A DNA stretch of 64,000 nucleotides, from positions 703,926 to 767,925 of the forward strand of contig JAOSJL010000001.1 in the NCBI GenBank assembly GCA_027494115.1, given 5' to 3'. The notes beneath the pieces were generated by a model. It was not told where the DNA came from and did not search any database. It worked only from the letters and a program-made list of their open reading frames with translations. The translations under genes were made by a program, and so were the position numbers. Position 1 is the stretch's first letter. Each line of letters opens with the position of its first letter. Origin of the DNA: Acidimicrobiia bacterium (GTDB lineage Bacteria; Actinomycetota; Acidimicrobiia; IMCC26256; JAOSJL01). Below, piece by piece: positions 36,688 to 45,125 of the stretch.

Positions 36688-37677
36688 TCAGACTTCTTCG
36701 GCGCGGTCCCCGGACGGGACCGCCGGTACTGCTTCGTGATCTCTCTCGGCAGGTCGACCCGCCGCGACGGCAAACCCGATGATGAGCAGGGCGGGCAGGA
36801 CGAAGAACCAGGGGAACAACGGGAACGGCGGAAGGTCGTCGACCGCCTGGTAGTTCACCACGTTGTCGGCCATCGTGCCGATCATGGGCGCCATCTCGTT
36901 GGAGATGGTCGGCCAGTCCTCGATGAACTGGTCGGTGGCGGGAAGCTCGGGTGGCGTGGCGCCGGCCTCCTCGAACGCGGGGAGCATCTGGACCCGCACG
37001 GTGCCCTCCCCCGCGCCGATAACGAGGAAGTAGCCCTGCACGGCCTGGACCTTCTCCTCGTTCATCAGGTAGCGGAACTCGTTGATCATGTCGCCGCCCT
37101 TGGGGGCCCGCGTGAACATCTGGAAGACGGCCGGTGCAGCGATCAGACCGACGCCCATCACGACGAGGGCGATCACGACGCCGCGGCCGGATTCGCCGCG
37201 ACGGGAACGCACCAGGCCCCACCCGGCGATCCCCGCGATCAGCAGACCGGGGATGACGAAGAACCAGGGGAACAGGAGAAACGGCGGAAGCGAGGACACC
37301 GCATCGAAGTTGCCGAGGTTCGCCTCCATCGTGTCGAGCATGTCGGTCATCTCGGTGAAGATCTCGTCCCACTGCGCCTTGAAGTCGGCGTAGGAGACGT
37401 AGCTCTCGTCGATCTCGGCGGCGTCGAGACCGGCGTCCTCCACGAGCGCAGGCTCGAGATCCGCCTCCATCTCGGCGACCGCGGTGTCGATCTCGACCAT
37501 GTAGTCCTGGAATTCGGTGATCTTCTCCTGGGTCATGTAGGGGCGGAAGGCCTCGATCATGTCGCCGCCCTTGGGCGCGCGGTCGAACATCTGGAAGATC
37601 GCGGGTGCCGCCACGAGCCCGAGCCCCACCACCAAAGCCGCGACGAGCCAACCTCGCCGCGCCGGAGCTGAGCTCAT
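36688..37677 (-). CDS. internally duplicated four-helix membrane protein
   Basis: 329 residues made of two homologous halves. Each half begins with a helix ending in (L/I)AAPA(I/V)FQMF, then (D/T)RAPKGGDMI, an extracytoplasmic alpha-helical domain of about 100 residues, and a second helix LPPF(L/P)LFPWFFV(I/L)P. The halves differ in the loop: the first has an acidic stretch (AEMEADLEPALVED) and the second a different one. Unknown function; the position in a DsrC/DsrE/SQR operon suggests a membrane carrier or sensor. SD AAGGA before ATG 37677. Confidence 0.78.
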   Translation of the reverse strand: MSSAPARRGWLVAALVVGLGLVAAPAIFQMFDRAPKGGDMIEAFRPYMTQEKITEFQDYMVEIDTAVAEMEADLEPALVEDAGLDAAEIDESYVSYADFKAQWDEIFTEMTDMLDTMEANLGNFDAVSSLPPFLLFPWFFVIPGLLIAGIAGWGLVRSRRGESGRGVVIALVVMGVGLIAAPAVFQMFTRAPKGGDMINEFRYLMNEEKVQAVQGYFLVIGAGEGTVRVQMLPAFEEAGATPPELPATDQFIEDWPTISNEMAPMIGTMADNVVNYQAVDDLPPFPLFPWFFVLPALLIIGFAVAAGRPAERDHEAVPAVPSGDRAEEV

Positions 37678-37710
37678 GACCGTTCCTTCGTTCGGTGGTG
37701 TGTCGAGGAT

Positions 37711-38238
37711 TCAGATGAAGATGATCTGGGCGCCGTCGCTCATATTCATGAAGTCGGTGGCGCCGATGATGTCCTCGACCTCCTCGAACATGTCGTCCTC
37801 TTCGAGGTCCATCATGTCAGCCGACATCTTGCAGGCCCACAAGTGGCCACCGGCATCGACGATCTGCTGGAGGAACTCGTCGACCGGCGGGAAGTCGAGC
37901 TTGTCGATCTCCTTCTTCATCATGTGGGTGGCCATCGCGGTCATGCCGGGCAGCGGACTCAGTGCCTGGGGCATGTGCATGGCCGTGTTGCCCACGGGTG
38001 TCGCCTTCAGATGGGCCATCGTCTTCTTGTTCAGCATGTCGAGGCCCCAGAAGGTGAAGAACATGTTGACCTCGATGCCCTCCATCAGCGCGGCGTTCGC
38101 CAGCACGAGCCCGGGGTAGGCCATGTCGAGCGTTCCCTTGCTGCAGATGATGCAGAGCTTTCGATCGGTGTCATCACCGAAGTCGGGGATCACCTTCTCC
38201 TCTGTCTGTGCCATGGTCGCCTCTTCTGTCTGTGTCAT
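37711..38238 (-). CDS. DsrE/DsrF-like sulfur relay protein
   Basis: 175 residues of the DsrE fold family (DsrE2 type). After KLCIICSKGTLDMAYPGLVLANAA come the segments VNMFFTFWGLDMLNKK, GGHLWACKMSADMMDL and EDIIGATDFMN. Cysteines in CIICSKG and ACKMS are candidate sulfur carriers. Related proteins pass persulfide sulfur to a TusE/DsrC partner, encoded 53 bases upstream. Two starts, ATG 38238 and ATG 38216, each have a purine-rich site because an ATGxCACAGACAGA segment is duplicated. Confidence 0.88.
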   Translation of the reverse strand: MTQTEEATMAQTEEKVIPDFGDDTDRKLCIICSKGTLDMAYPGLVLANAALMEGIEVNMFFTFWGLDMLNKKTMAHLKATPVGNTAMHMPQALSPLPGMTAMATHMMKKEIDKLDFPPVDEFLQQIVDAGGHLWACKMSADMMDLEEDDMFEEVEDIIGATDFMNMSDGAQIIFI

Positions 38239-38291
38239 GGTCGACTCCTTTCCCGGCGTGTTCGACGCCGGCTCAGCGCGCATCGGTCGGG

Positions 38292-38609
38292 TCAGATGCA
38301 GCCGTGCGGCTTGGGCAGCCCGGCGCAGTACGCCATCTTCTTGGCCGGCTTCTTCGGAAACAGCCGGTAGAGATCCTTGGTGGGTACTCCGGAGCGCTTC
38401 GACACCCGACGCAGGGTCGCGGTCTCGCCCTCCTCCTCGAAGTCGGCACGGAGGAAGTCGATGACCTTCCAATGCTCGTCGGTGAGCGCACCGAGGTTGA
38501 TCTGCTCGGCTAGTTGCGCTGCGATCTCCTTGTTCCACTGTGACGGGTCGGTCATGAAACCTTCCTCGTTCACATCGACCTCCTGGCCGGCGATTGTCTG
38601 GGTGGACAT
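38292..38609 (-). CDS. DsrC/TusE-family sulfur carrier
   Basis: 105-residue DsrC/TusE protein. Conserved parts: NEEGFMTDPSQWNKEIA, LTDEHWKVIDFLR and the C-terminal arm YCAGLPKPHGCI. The penultimate cysteine is the sulfur carrier; a second cysteine sits nine positions before it (CX8C), while canonical DsrC has CX10C. It accepts sulfur, usually from DsrE-type proteins or heterodisulfide systems. No dsrAB genes are seen here, so a role in a non-dissimilatory relay is more likely. SD AAGGAG. Confidence 0.9.
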   Translation of the reverse strand: MSTQTIAGQEVDVNEEGFMTDPSQWNKEIAAQLAEQINLGALTDEHWKVIDFLRADFEEEGETATLRRVSKRSGVPTKDLYRLFPKKPAKKMAYCAGLPKPHGCI

Positions 38610-38669
38610 GTCGTCTCTCCTTCTCTGCGTTCTAAGCCCTGGGGTTCGGGCGGTTGGTCCTCATGGCGT

Positions 38670-39905
38670 TCACTCCGCGTGCTTTCCGGCCATCGTCATC
38701 GCAGCCGGCAGTGGTGTGTCTCTGCCCTTGAGGAGGACGTTCCAGTAGAGCCAGCGGAACATCATCTTCCCCCAATGGTTGATCTGGGTCTCCTCCAACA
38801 AGGAGAACGGCCCGATACCCGGAACCGGGTACTTCCCGGGCAGCGGCTCGGTGTCGTAGTTGAAGTCGATGATGGCGGCCTTACCGAATCCCGACTCGAT
38901 GAAGCAGTTGGCATGGCCGTCGAACTCCTCGACCATCGGGAGGCCCTTGGCGTAGCGCACGAAGTTGTCGGCGAACACGTCGACGGCGAAGTGCGCCACC
39001 GAACCGGCCTTCGAGGTGGGGAGATCGGCCGCGTCGCCGAGGGCGAAGATGTTGTCGTATTCCTTGGACAGGAACGTGTGCTTGTCGACGGGCACGTAGT
39101 TGAGCTCGTCGCCGAGGCCCGAGCGGTCGACGAACTCGGCGCCCATGTTGACCGGCACGGTCACGAGCAGGTCGTAGGGGATCTCGCGTTCGTCGTACGA
39201 CACCAGCATGTTGCGATCGGGATCGACGCGCTCGACGGCGAAGTCGGTCTCGACCTCGACCTTCTTCGCCTCCAGCATGCGACCCAGGTGCTCGGACGCG
39301 ATCGGCTTGGTGAAAGCGCCGTCGAGCGGCGTGACGTAGACGAGCTCGACGCGGTCGCGCATGCCCTTGTTGTGGAAGAACGCGTCGGCGAGGAAGGTGA
39401 ACTCGAGGGGAGCCACGGGGCACTTGCACGGCATCTCGGTGATGTGCACGACCAGTCGCCCACCGTCCCACGTCCGCAGCTTGTCGGCCAGCGCGACCGC
39501 ACCGTCGAACGTGTAGAAGTCGTGGATCGTGTCCCGCCACGAGCCGTCGGTGAGTCCCGGGGTCTCGTCGGGCCGCGGTTGTGTCCCGGTGGCGACGATG
39601 AGCACGTCGTAGTCGAGGTAGTTCCCGCCGTCGACGAGCTTGACCCGGTTCTGCTCGGGCTCGATGAGGTCGATCTCGGAGACGACGAGCTCGACCTCGG
39701 GCGGCAGGAGGCTCCCCTTCGACTTGATCACGTCGTCGGGCTCGTAGATCCCGAACGGGATGAAGAGAAATCCGGGTTGGTAGTAGTGGATCCGGTCCTG
39801 ATCGACAACGGTGATGCTCCACTCGTCGGAGTCGAGGCGACGGTTCAGCTTGTTGGCGGTGATGGTGCCGGCGGTGCCGGCGCCCAGGACGAGCAGCTTC
39901 TTCAT
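38670..39905 (-). CDS. sulfide:quinone oxidoreductase-like flavoprotein
   Basis: 411-residue FAD-dependent pyridine nucleotide-disulfide family protein of the SQR type. GxGxxG dinucleotide motif VLGAGTAGTITANKLN, later EMPCKCPVAPLEFTFLA with CKC, and FALGDAADLPTSKAG as the FAD C-terminal motif. SQR oxidises sulfide to persulfide or sulfur and feeds electrons to quinone. The active-site cysteines are not fully assignable. The C-terminal amphipathic end (KMMFRWLYWNVLLKG) would bind the membrane. The gene overlaps the regulator's stop by ATGA. Confidence 0.88.
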   Translation of the reverse strand: MKKLLVLGAGTAGTITANKLNRRLDSDEWSITVVDQDRIHYYQPGFLFIPFGIYEPDDVIKSKGSLLPPEVELVVSEIDLIEPEQNRVKLVDGGNYLDYDVLIVATGTQPRPDETPGLTDGSWRDTIHDFYTFDGAVALADKLRTWDGGRLVVHITEMPCKCPVAPLEFTFLADAFFHNKGMRDRVELVYVTPLDGAFTKPIASEHLGRMLEAKKVEVETDFAVERVDPDRNMLVSYDEREIPYDLLVTVPVNMGAEFVDRSGLGDELNYVPVDKHTFLSKEYDNIFALGDAADLPTSKAGSVAHFAVDVFADNFVRYAKGLPMVEEFDGHANCFIESGFGKAAIIDFNYDTEPLPGKYPVPGIGPFSLLEETQINHWGKMMFRWLYWNVLLKGRDTPLPAAMTMAGKHAE

Positions 39906-40691
39906 GTCGTGCTCCTTGGTGTATCCGTCGCACCGGCGAGCGTCGCGATCGCGTCGAACTTGGTCATCAGCTCGGCTCGCTCGTGCACCAGATGCGAGAT
40001 GAGGACGCCGATCCGCGGCAGGTACGCCAGGATCCGCTCCTGTTCGGTCTCGTCGAGATGGAAGACCTCGTCGATGTGGGCTGTCAACTCCGCCACGGGG
40101 AGGCCGAGCTCGTCAGCCAGACGCTCGATCTGTGCAGCCGGCGGTGGCCACTGCTCGGGGCGATCCGCCGACGATCACCATGCCGTCCAGCTTCGAGCCG
40201 ACGCGGATGAATCCCGGGCGCAGAGAAAGCCCAGGTGGCTGGGTCGGAACCGCGGCTCGAGGTCGAGGTCGGTCCCGTAGGCTCTCCAGGCTTCGATGCA
40301 GTGGGGGAAGCGTCTCGGGCGAGGCGCTGATGGTCTCGAACAGGCCGCACGGGTTGCTCACCTCGGTGACCGGTACGCCATCCATGTCGGTGACGACGAC
40401 CATGGCGTCGAAGATGTCGGCGACGAGATCGGCCATCGACTGGATGGTGGGGAGAGGGAGGATGCTGCGCAGATCGCCACGTGGGATGTCGCCGGGCGGC
40501 TCGGGGCCGGGTTCGGGCGGCGGAACCGCGTACTTGCTCGCCAGCCAATCCTCGATCCGATCCTCGGGGAAGCGCCACTGCCGCCCGACCTTGATCGCCG
40601 GGATCCGCCCGTCCTCGGCCATGCGGTAGATGGTCGACTTGTCGACCTTGATGAGCTCCTGGATGTCTTTCGTGCGCAGGAGTTCGCTCAC
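39902..40691 (-). CDS. transcription regulator, excisionase-type HTH plus PocR sensor, multiple frameshifts
   Basis: About 262 residues, spread over three frames. The first gives a MerR/excisionase-type helix-turn-helix (LRTKDIQELIKVDKSTIYRM…GRQWRFPEDRIEDWL, BldC-like) and the PocR domain start (MADLVADIFDAMVVVTDM, VSNPCGLFET). A second frame gives HCIEAWRAYGTDLDLEPRF and LGFLCAR, then FIRVGSKLDGMVIVGGS in the first frame; the third holds RLADELGLPVAELTAHIDEV to the end. Indels map to GGGGG 40303-40307, CCC 40213-40215 and GGGG 40157-40160. PocR domains sense small molecules; conserved cysteines here (PCG, HC, LCAR) may sense sulfur species (inference). First gene of the operon. Confidence 0.72.
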
Positions 40692-40732
40692 GTCGCCCAC
40701 CACCTGGCCCACCACCTGCCACCCCGATGGTA

Positions 40733-40769
40733 TGCATCTCTTGCATCGATACTCTGCACCTTCTGCATC
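40733..40769. promoter_or_regulatory. candidate operator: two pairs of direct TGCATC repeats
   Basis: TGCATC at 40733, TGCATC at 40742, TGCACC at 40755 and TGCATC at 40764. Each pair has 9-bp spacing (TGCATCtctTGCATC and TGCACCttcTGCATC), and the pairs are 22 bp apart, about two DNA turns. It lies just upstream of the minus-strand regulator start (40691). Direct-repeat recognition is known for BldC-like helix-turn-helix proteins, so autoregulation is plausible. Confidence 0.5.
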
Positions 40770-40874
40770 TCTTACAGAGAACCATGATGCAGGAGAGCCC
40801 ACTAGGGGCAGAAGTCCCTACCCGGTCGGGTCACTCGGGTGCGATCTGCCGGCCGAGGGTGCGCGACGCCACGC

Positions 40875-41200
40875 TCATGGGTTCCTCGTGGGGCGCCACA
40901 TCGGGACGAGGGGAAGGGCGCCTTTCGACCCCTCGATCGTCCGCTCACCTCGAATCCGTGTCGCGCGCATACAGAGAGACGTTGCGGGGGTTCGAGCTCT
41001 CGAAGTAGGCGGGGAGTCCTTCGCGATCGAGACGTTCCGTCATGTGGTCGAGCAGCGCGGCACCGAATCCCCTGCGCTGGGTGCGGGGCGCACACCGAAC
41101 CCCGCCAGATAGAAGTGCGGATCGGTCGGATGATGGCGCTCGATCGTCCTCTGTGCCTGCAGTGGTCGGATCACACTACGGAAGGCGCGCAGGACCCCGG
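40875..41200 (-). pseudogene. GNAT acetyltransferase C-terminal remnant
   Basis: Read across three frames, the sequence gives RHHPTDPHFYLAGFGVRP, RRGFGAALLDHMTERLDREGL…YFESSNPRNVSLYARHGFEV and finally PMWRPTRNP followed by TGA. This is the C-terminal half of a GNAT acetyltransferase, including the acetyl-CoA loop (RRGFGAAL). No N-terminal part is found, and at least two indels are needed, so it is a remnant or a badly sequenced partial gene. Confidence 0.6.
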
Positions 41201-41204
41201 GGTG

Positions 41205-41300
41205 AGGCGGATCGTGTCGCGAGTTTCCAGTCGAGGTAGCCCTCCCCGGATACACGGGACAGCTGTCACCGCATCCCATCGTGATCACGACAAAGCCCCG
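41205..41300 (-). pseudogene. ArsC-like arsenate reductase fragment
   Basis: VVITMGCGDSCPVYPG, then in another frame GYLDWKL, matches the C-terminal part of low-molecular-weight phosphatase-type arsenate reductases, which hold the cysteine-bearing MGCGDxCPV segment. It is only about 25-30 residues and lies between trpB2 and the GNAT remnant. Confidence 0.45.
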
Positions 41301-41339
41301 CCTCGAAGAGAAGAAGTTCGTCGCTCATGTCCCGACGGC

Positions 41340-42702
41340 TCAGACCTCGGGGTCGGGCAGCCGGGTCAGGGCGTCGTCGATGCGCTCCTGGGGGTACTCG
41401 TAGTCCTCGACCTCCCCACTCAGGTATTTGTCGTAGGCGGCGAGATCGAGCTGTCCGTGGCCGCAGAGTGCGGTGAGGATGACCTTCTCCTCCCCGGTCT
41501 CGGCGCACTTTCTCGCCTCGTCGACGGCCACGGCGAGGGCGTGGGTGGGCTCCGGCGCGGGCACGATGCCCTCGGTACGGGCGAACTCGACACCGGCCGC
41601 GAAGCACTCGGACTGGTGCCGATTCTCCGCCGTCATCAGACCGAGCTCGTACACGTGGGAGATGAGCGGCGACATGCCGTGGTAGCGAAGACCGCCGGCG
41701 TGGATGGGGTCGGGCACGAAGTCGTGTCCCAACGTGTGCATCTTGAGCAGCGGCGTCATGCCGGCCGTGTCTCCGAAGTCGTAGGTGTAGGTCCCTCGGG
41801 TGAGCGTGGGGCACGCCGCCGGCTCGACGGCCCGGATCTCACAGTCGAGATTCCCTGCGAGCTTCTCCCGGATCATCGGAAACGCGAGGCCACCAAAGTT
41901 CGAGCCGCCTCCGACACAGCCGACGACGAGGTCGGGAGTCTCGCCCGCCATGGCCATCTGCTTGATCGCCTCTTCGCCGATGACGGTCTGGTGCAACAGC
42001 ACATGGTTCAGCACCGATCCGAGGGCGTAGCGCGTCTCGGGCTCGGACGCGGCGACCTCGACAGCCTCACTGATCGCGATGCCGAGGCTCCCCGGCGTGT
42101 CGGGATCATCGGCGAGGATCTTGCGTCCGACCTCGGTCACCTCGGAGGGGACGGGTGCACCGTCGCTCCGAACACCTCCATCATCGACTTCCGGTACGGC
42201 TTCTGGTCGTAGGAGGCACGGACCTGCCACACCTCACACTCGATGTCGAACAGGGAACAGGCGAACGCCAGTGCGGCACCCCACTGACCGGCGCCGGTCT
42301 CGGTGGTGAGCCGCCGGATGCCCTCGACCGCGTTGTAGTAGGCCTGCGGAACCGAGGTGTTGGGCTTGTGCGAGCCGGCAGGGCTCACGCCCTCGTACTT
42401 GTAGTAGATGTGCGCCGGGGTGCCGAGTGCCTCCTCGAGTCGACGGGCCCTGTACAGCGGTGACGGGCGCCACAGGCGGTAGATCTCCCGCACCTCCTCG
42501 GGGATGTCGATGAACGACTCCGCCGACACCTCCTGTTCGATCAGGCCCATGGGGAAGAGCGGCGCCAGATCGTCGGGTCCGAGGGCTGGCCGGTGCCCGG
42601 ATGCAGCGGGGGTGGTGGCGGCTCGGGGAGGTCGGGGATCAGGTTGTACCAGTGGGTCGGGAGATCCGACTCGTCCAACAGGTACTTCGTACGCTCGGAC
42701 AT
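41340..42702 (-). CDS. TrpB2-type tryptophan synthase beta chain, two frameshifts
   Basis: About 453-residue PLP enzyme of the TrpB2 group, condensing indole and serine to tryptophan. ATG 42702 follows AGGAGGAG and begins [21 protein letters not shown], the TrpB2 N-terminus. Frames change at GGG 42583-42585 and in the G run 42147-42150; each needs one base. The PLP lysine lies in [17 protein letters not shown] and the phosphate-binding glycines in VGGGSNFGG. No trpA is adjacent; TrpB2 proteins often act alone. Confidence 0.88.
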
Positions 42703-42804
42703 CGCTCCTCCTGGACTCGCACGCGAATCGTTCGCGGATCGCGGCCAAGGCTACGTGCGCTGCCACGTCGAACCACGATGGAGTCTGGAACTAGATTCGA
42801 CGAG

Positions 42805-42897
42805 ATGATGCCAGGCGGCGAAGCGACCGCGTCGAGATCCGCCTCCGGACTCGAGCCGTTGGAGGTGGACCAGCTCCAACACGGGAGACCGCAGTAG
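42805..42897 (+). CDS. short upstream reading frame before ppk2
   Basis: A 30-codon frame (MMPGGEATASRS … HGRPQ) ends TAG, overlapping the GTG start of ppk2 by one base (TAGTG). It could be a leader peptide coupled to ppk2, but there is no homology evidence. Confidence 0.25.
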   Translation: MMPGGEATASRSASGLEPLEVDQLQHGRPQ

Positions 42898-43721
42898 TGA
42901 CCAAGAAGCGCACGACCAGCGGCATGCTGCGACTGCCCAAGCCGATCTACGAGAAGGAGCTGGAGCGTCTCCAACGCGAACTGGTGAAACTCCAGGACTG
43001 GGTCCAGGCCGAGGGCCTGAAGGTGTGCGTGATCTTCGAGGGCCGTGACGCCGCCGGAAAGGGCGGGGCCATCAAGCGCATCGTCGAGCGGACGAACCCC
43101 CGCGTCGTGCGGGTCGTCGCTCTCCCGAAGCCCACCGACCGCGAGCAGACCCAGTGGTATTTCCAGCGCTACATCGCCCACCTCCCCGCTGCGGGAGAGA
43201 TCGTGCTCTTCGACCGCAGCTGGTACAACCGCGCCGGGGTCGAACACGTCATGGGATTCTGCACCGACGCCGAGTACGACGAGTTCCTGCGATCCTGCCC
43301 CGACTTCGAGCGGATGATCATCCGCTCGGGGATCATCCTGATCAAGTTCTGGTTCTCGGTCAGCGACGAGGAGCAGGAGCACCGTTTCGCCGATCGGATC
43401 GCACGCCCCGAGAAGCGCTGGAAGCTGAGCGCCATGGACCTCGAGTCGCGGCGACGTTGGGTCGACTACAGCATCGCCAAGGACAAGATGTTCGAGTACA
43501 CCGACACCAAGACCTCGCCGTGGTGGGCGGTCGACGCCGACGACAAGCGCCGAGCGCGCCTCAACTGCATCTGGCACCTCCTCGACTCGATCCCCTACGA
43601 GGACGTCTCCGAACCCAATCTGGTCCTCCCCGAGCCCGAAGACCAGTCGTACATCCGTCCGCCCATGTCGGAATCGACCTACGTCACCAACCACTATCCC
43701 GACACCGAAGGCAACGACTGA
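42897..43721 (+). CDS. ppk2: polyphosphate kinase 2
   Basis: 274-residue PPK2 family enzyme that uses polyphosphate to phosphorylate nucleotides (or the reverse). Walker A is EGRDAAGKGGAIKRIVE, the Walker B/acidic motif is LFDRSWYNRAGVE and the lid region RWKLSAMDLESRRRW. N-terminal YEKELERLQRELVKLQDW is typical of single-domain class I or III. GTG 42897 is the start. Substrate (ADP, GDP or AMP) cannot be read from the sequence. Confidence 0.95.
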   Translation: MTKKRTTSGMLRLPKPIYEKELERLQRELVKLQDWVQAEGLKVCVIFEGRDAAGKGGAIKRIVERTNPRVVRVVALPKPTDREQTQWYFQRYIAHLPAAGEIVLFDRSWYNRAGVEHVMGFCTDAEYDEFLRSCPDFERMIIRSGIILIKFWFSVSDEEQEHRFADRIARPEKRWKLSAMDLESRRRWVDYSIAKDKMFEYTDTKTSPWWAVDADDKRRARLNCIWHLLDSIPYEDVSEPNLVLPEPEDQSYIRPPMSESTYVTNHYPDTEGND

Positions 43722-43830
43722 CGGCCGTTCGGGCGGCGGGGGCGTCACGTCGGCGAAGATCGTGATGACAGGCGACGGACCAGGCCCCGACAACGAGCCC
43801 TTCACCTTCACGCTCCAGAACACCGAGTAG
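43722..43830 (+). other. short coding-like remnant after ppk2
   Basis: A plus-strand stretch reading GGGGVTSAKIVMTGDG … FTFTLQNTE and ending TAG 43828-43830 has the codon bias of a real gene end. It has no upstream body, so it may be a small protein or a leftover fragment. Confidence 0.25.
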
Positions 43831-43928
43831 GCCGTCGCGCGAAGCTCTGTGTCCGAGGGCGTGCGCGAACAGCTTTCGCCACTCGGCATCGTTCAGTCCG
43901 CTGATGCCGATCGAGGAGGGAACAGGCG

Positions 43929-44522
43929 GTGAAGATCGTCGTCAGTGAGTTCATGACGCTCGACGGTGTCGTGCAGGCACCCGGCGGTTCGGAAGAGGAC
44001 ACCGACGGTGGGTTCGCTCACGGGGGCTGGTCGATGCCGTTCTTCGAGCCCGAGACCATGGGACCGTTCCTGGACACGACGATGGCGGCGACCGAAGCGC
44101 TGCTGTTCGGCCGACGAACGTGGCAGACGATGGCGGCCGCCTGGCCGGGTCGGGCCGGTGATCCCTTCGCCGACCGGATGAACGCCATCACGAAGTACGT
44201 GGCGTCCACGACGCTGCAGGCCGACGAGCTGCGTTGGTCCAACTCGGTCCTGCTCCCGGCTGATGCCACTCTCGATGCCATCGCCGAGCTCCGCGACCGG
44301 GCGGGCGGCGACCTCCAGGTCATGGGAAGCGCCGGTCTCGTGACATCTCTGGCGTCACGTGGCCTCGTCGACGAGTACCGGCTCATGATCGAGCCGATCG
44401 TCGTCGGTGGAGGCAAGCGGATCTTCTCCGCCGACGGCGAGAAGCAGCGACTCACCCTGGTCGACACCTCGACGACTGGCACCGGTGTGCTGATGTGCAC
44501 CTACCGACCCGTCGCCGGCTGA
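43929..44522 (+). CDS. RibD C-terminal / dihydrofolate reductase-like protein
   Basis: 197-residue member of the bacterial bifunctional deaminase-reductase C-terminal family. It begins KIVVSEFMTLDGVVQAPGG, with LLFGRRTWQTMAAAWPG as the DHFR-like motif and GGDLQVMGSAGLVTSLASRGLVDEY near the C-terminus. NADPH-dependent reductase of unknown substrate. Start GTG 43929. Confidence 0.9.
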   Translation: MKIVVSEFMTLDGVVQAPGGSEEDTDGGFAHGGWSMPFFEPETMGPFLDTTMAATEALLFGRRTWQTMAAAWPGRAGDPFADRMNAITKYVASTTLQADELRWSNSVLLPADATLDAIAELRDRAGGDLQVMGSAGLVTSLASRGLVDEYRLMIEPIVVGGGKRIFSADGEKQRLTLVDTSTTGTGVLMCTYRPVAG

Positions 44523-44712
44523 GCGTTGTCAGTCCGACTCCCCGTCCCAGCCATCGCATTCCGGGAGTCGTACACCGGCGTCGCGTCGCCCATCAGAGGA
44601 CGAGGTGCGGCCCGACAGGTTGATCGGCCACATCCGATTCGGAGAACTGCCCGGGGCGCAGCGGCACCGCCAAGCGCGTCTCGAGCTCGCGCAACGAAGA
44701 CGTCGACATCGG
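44523..44712. other. intergenic region before the tRNA cluster
   Basis: 190 bases with no gene or motif I can support. Confidence 0.3.
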
Positions 44713-44786
44713 TGGGCCGCCGGGGACTCGAACCCCGAACCTGCGGGTTAAAAGCCCGTTGCTCTGTCCAGTTGAGCTAGCGGCCC
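44713..44786 (-). tRNA. tRNA-Lys (UUU)
   Basis: 74-base cloverleaf on the minus strand: acceptor GGGCCGC paired with GCGGCCC plus discriminator A, D arm GCTC…GAGC, anticodon loop CTTTTAA (anticodon TTT) and T arm GGGGTTCGAGTCCCC. CCA is not encoded. Confidence 0.95.
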
Positions 44787-44893
44787 TCCGACGAGGCTAC
44801 GCAGTGACGACCGACGTGGCCGACAGGGCCGCGATCCCTGCGAGGAGGAGGAATCCGCGCTGCTACGATGCTTCTCTCCCTGGCGGGAGACGA

Positions 44894-44966
44894 GCCCCCA
44901 TCGTCCAGTGGCCCAGGACGCCGCCCTTTCAAGGCGGTAACGGGGATTCGAATTCCCCTGGGGGCA
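44894..44966 (+). tRNA. tRNA-Glu (UUC)
   Basis: 73-base cloverleaf: acceptor GCCCCCA with TGGGGGC plus A, anticodon loop CTTTCAA (anticodon TTC), T arm GGGGATTCGAATTCCCC. CCA not encoded. Confidence 0.95.
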
Positions 44967-44997
44967 CTGATCGACCGGAGCGAGCTCCGGTGTTCAT

Positions 44998-45072
44998 GGT
45001 CCTGTGGTGCAGTTTGGAGTGCACGCCGCCCTGTCAAGGCGGAGGTCGCGGGTTCAAATCCCGTCAGGACCG
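44998..45072 (+). tRNA. tRNA-Asp (GUC)
   Basis: 75-base cloverleaf: acceptor GGTCCTG with CAGGACC plus G, anticodon loop CTGTCAA (anticodon GTC), T arm GCGGGTTCAAATCCCGT. Discriminator G is an identity element of tRNA-Asp. Confidence 0.95.
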
Positions 45073-45125
45073 CTCGGAGCCCGGATATCCGGGCGACGGC
45101 ATCCGGGGCGACCCGGACACAACCC

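Noticed and set aside
35921..37651. 576-codon minus-strand frame seeming to fuse two genes
   Set aside because: Its first part is an out-of-frame reading of the duplicated membrane protein; only the lipoprotein from ATG 36664 is real.
40839..42212. 457-codon plus-strand frame
   Set aside because: Mostly antisense to trpB2 and the remnants; no recognisable protein.
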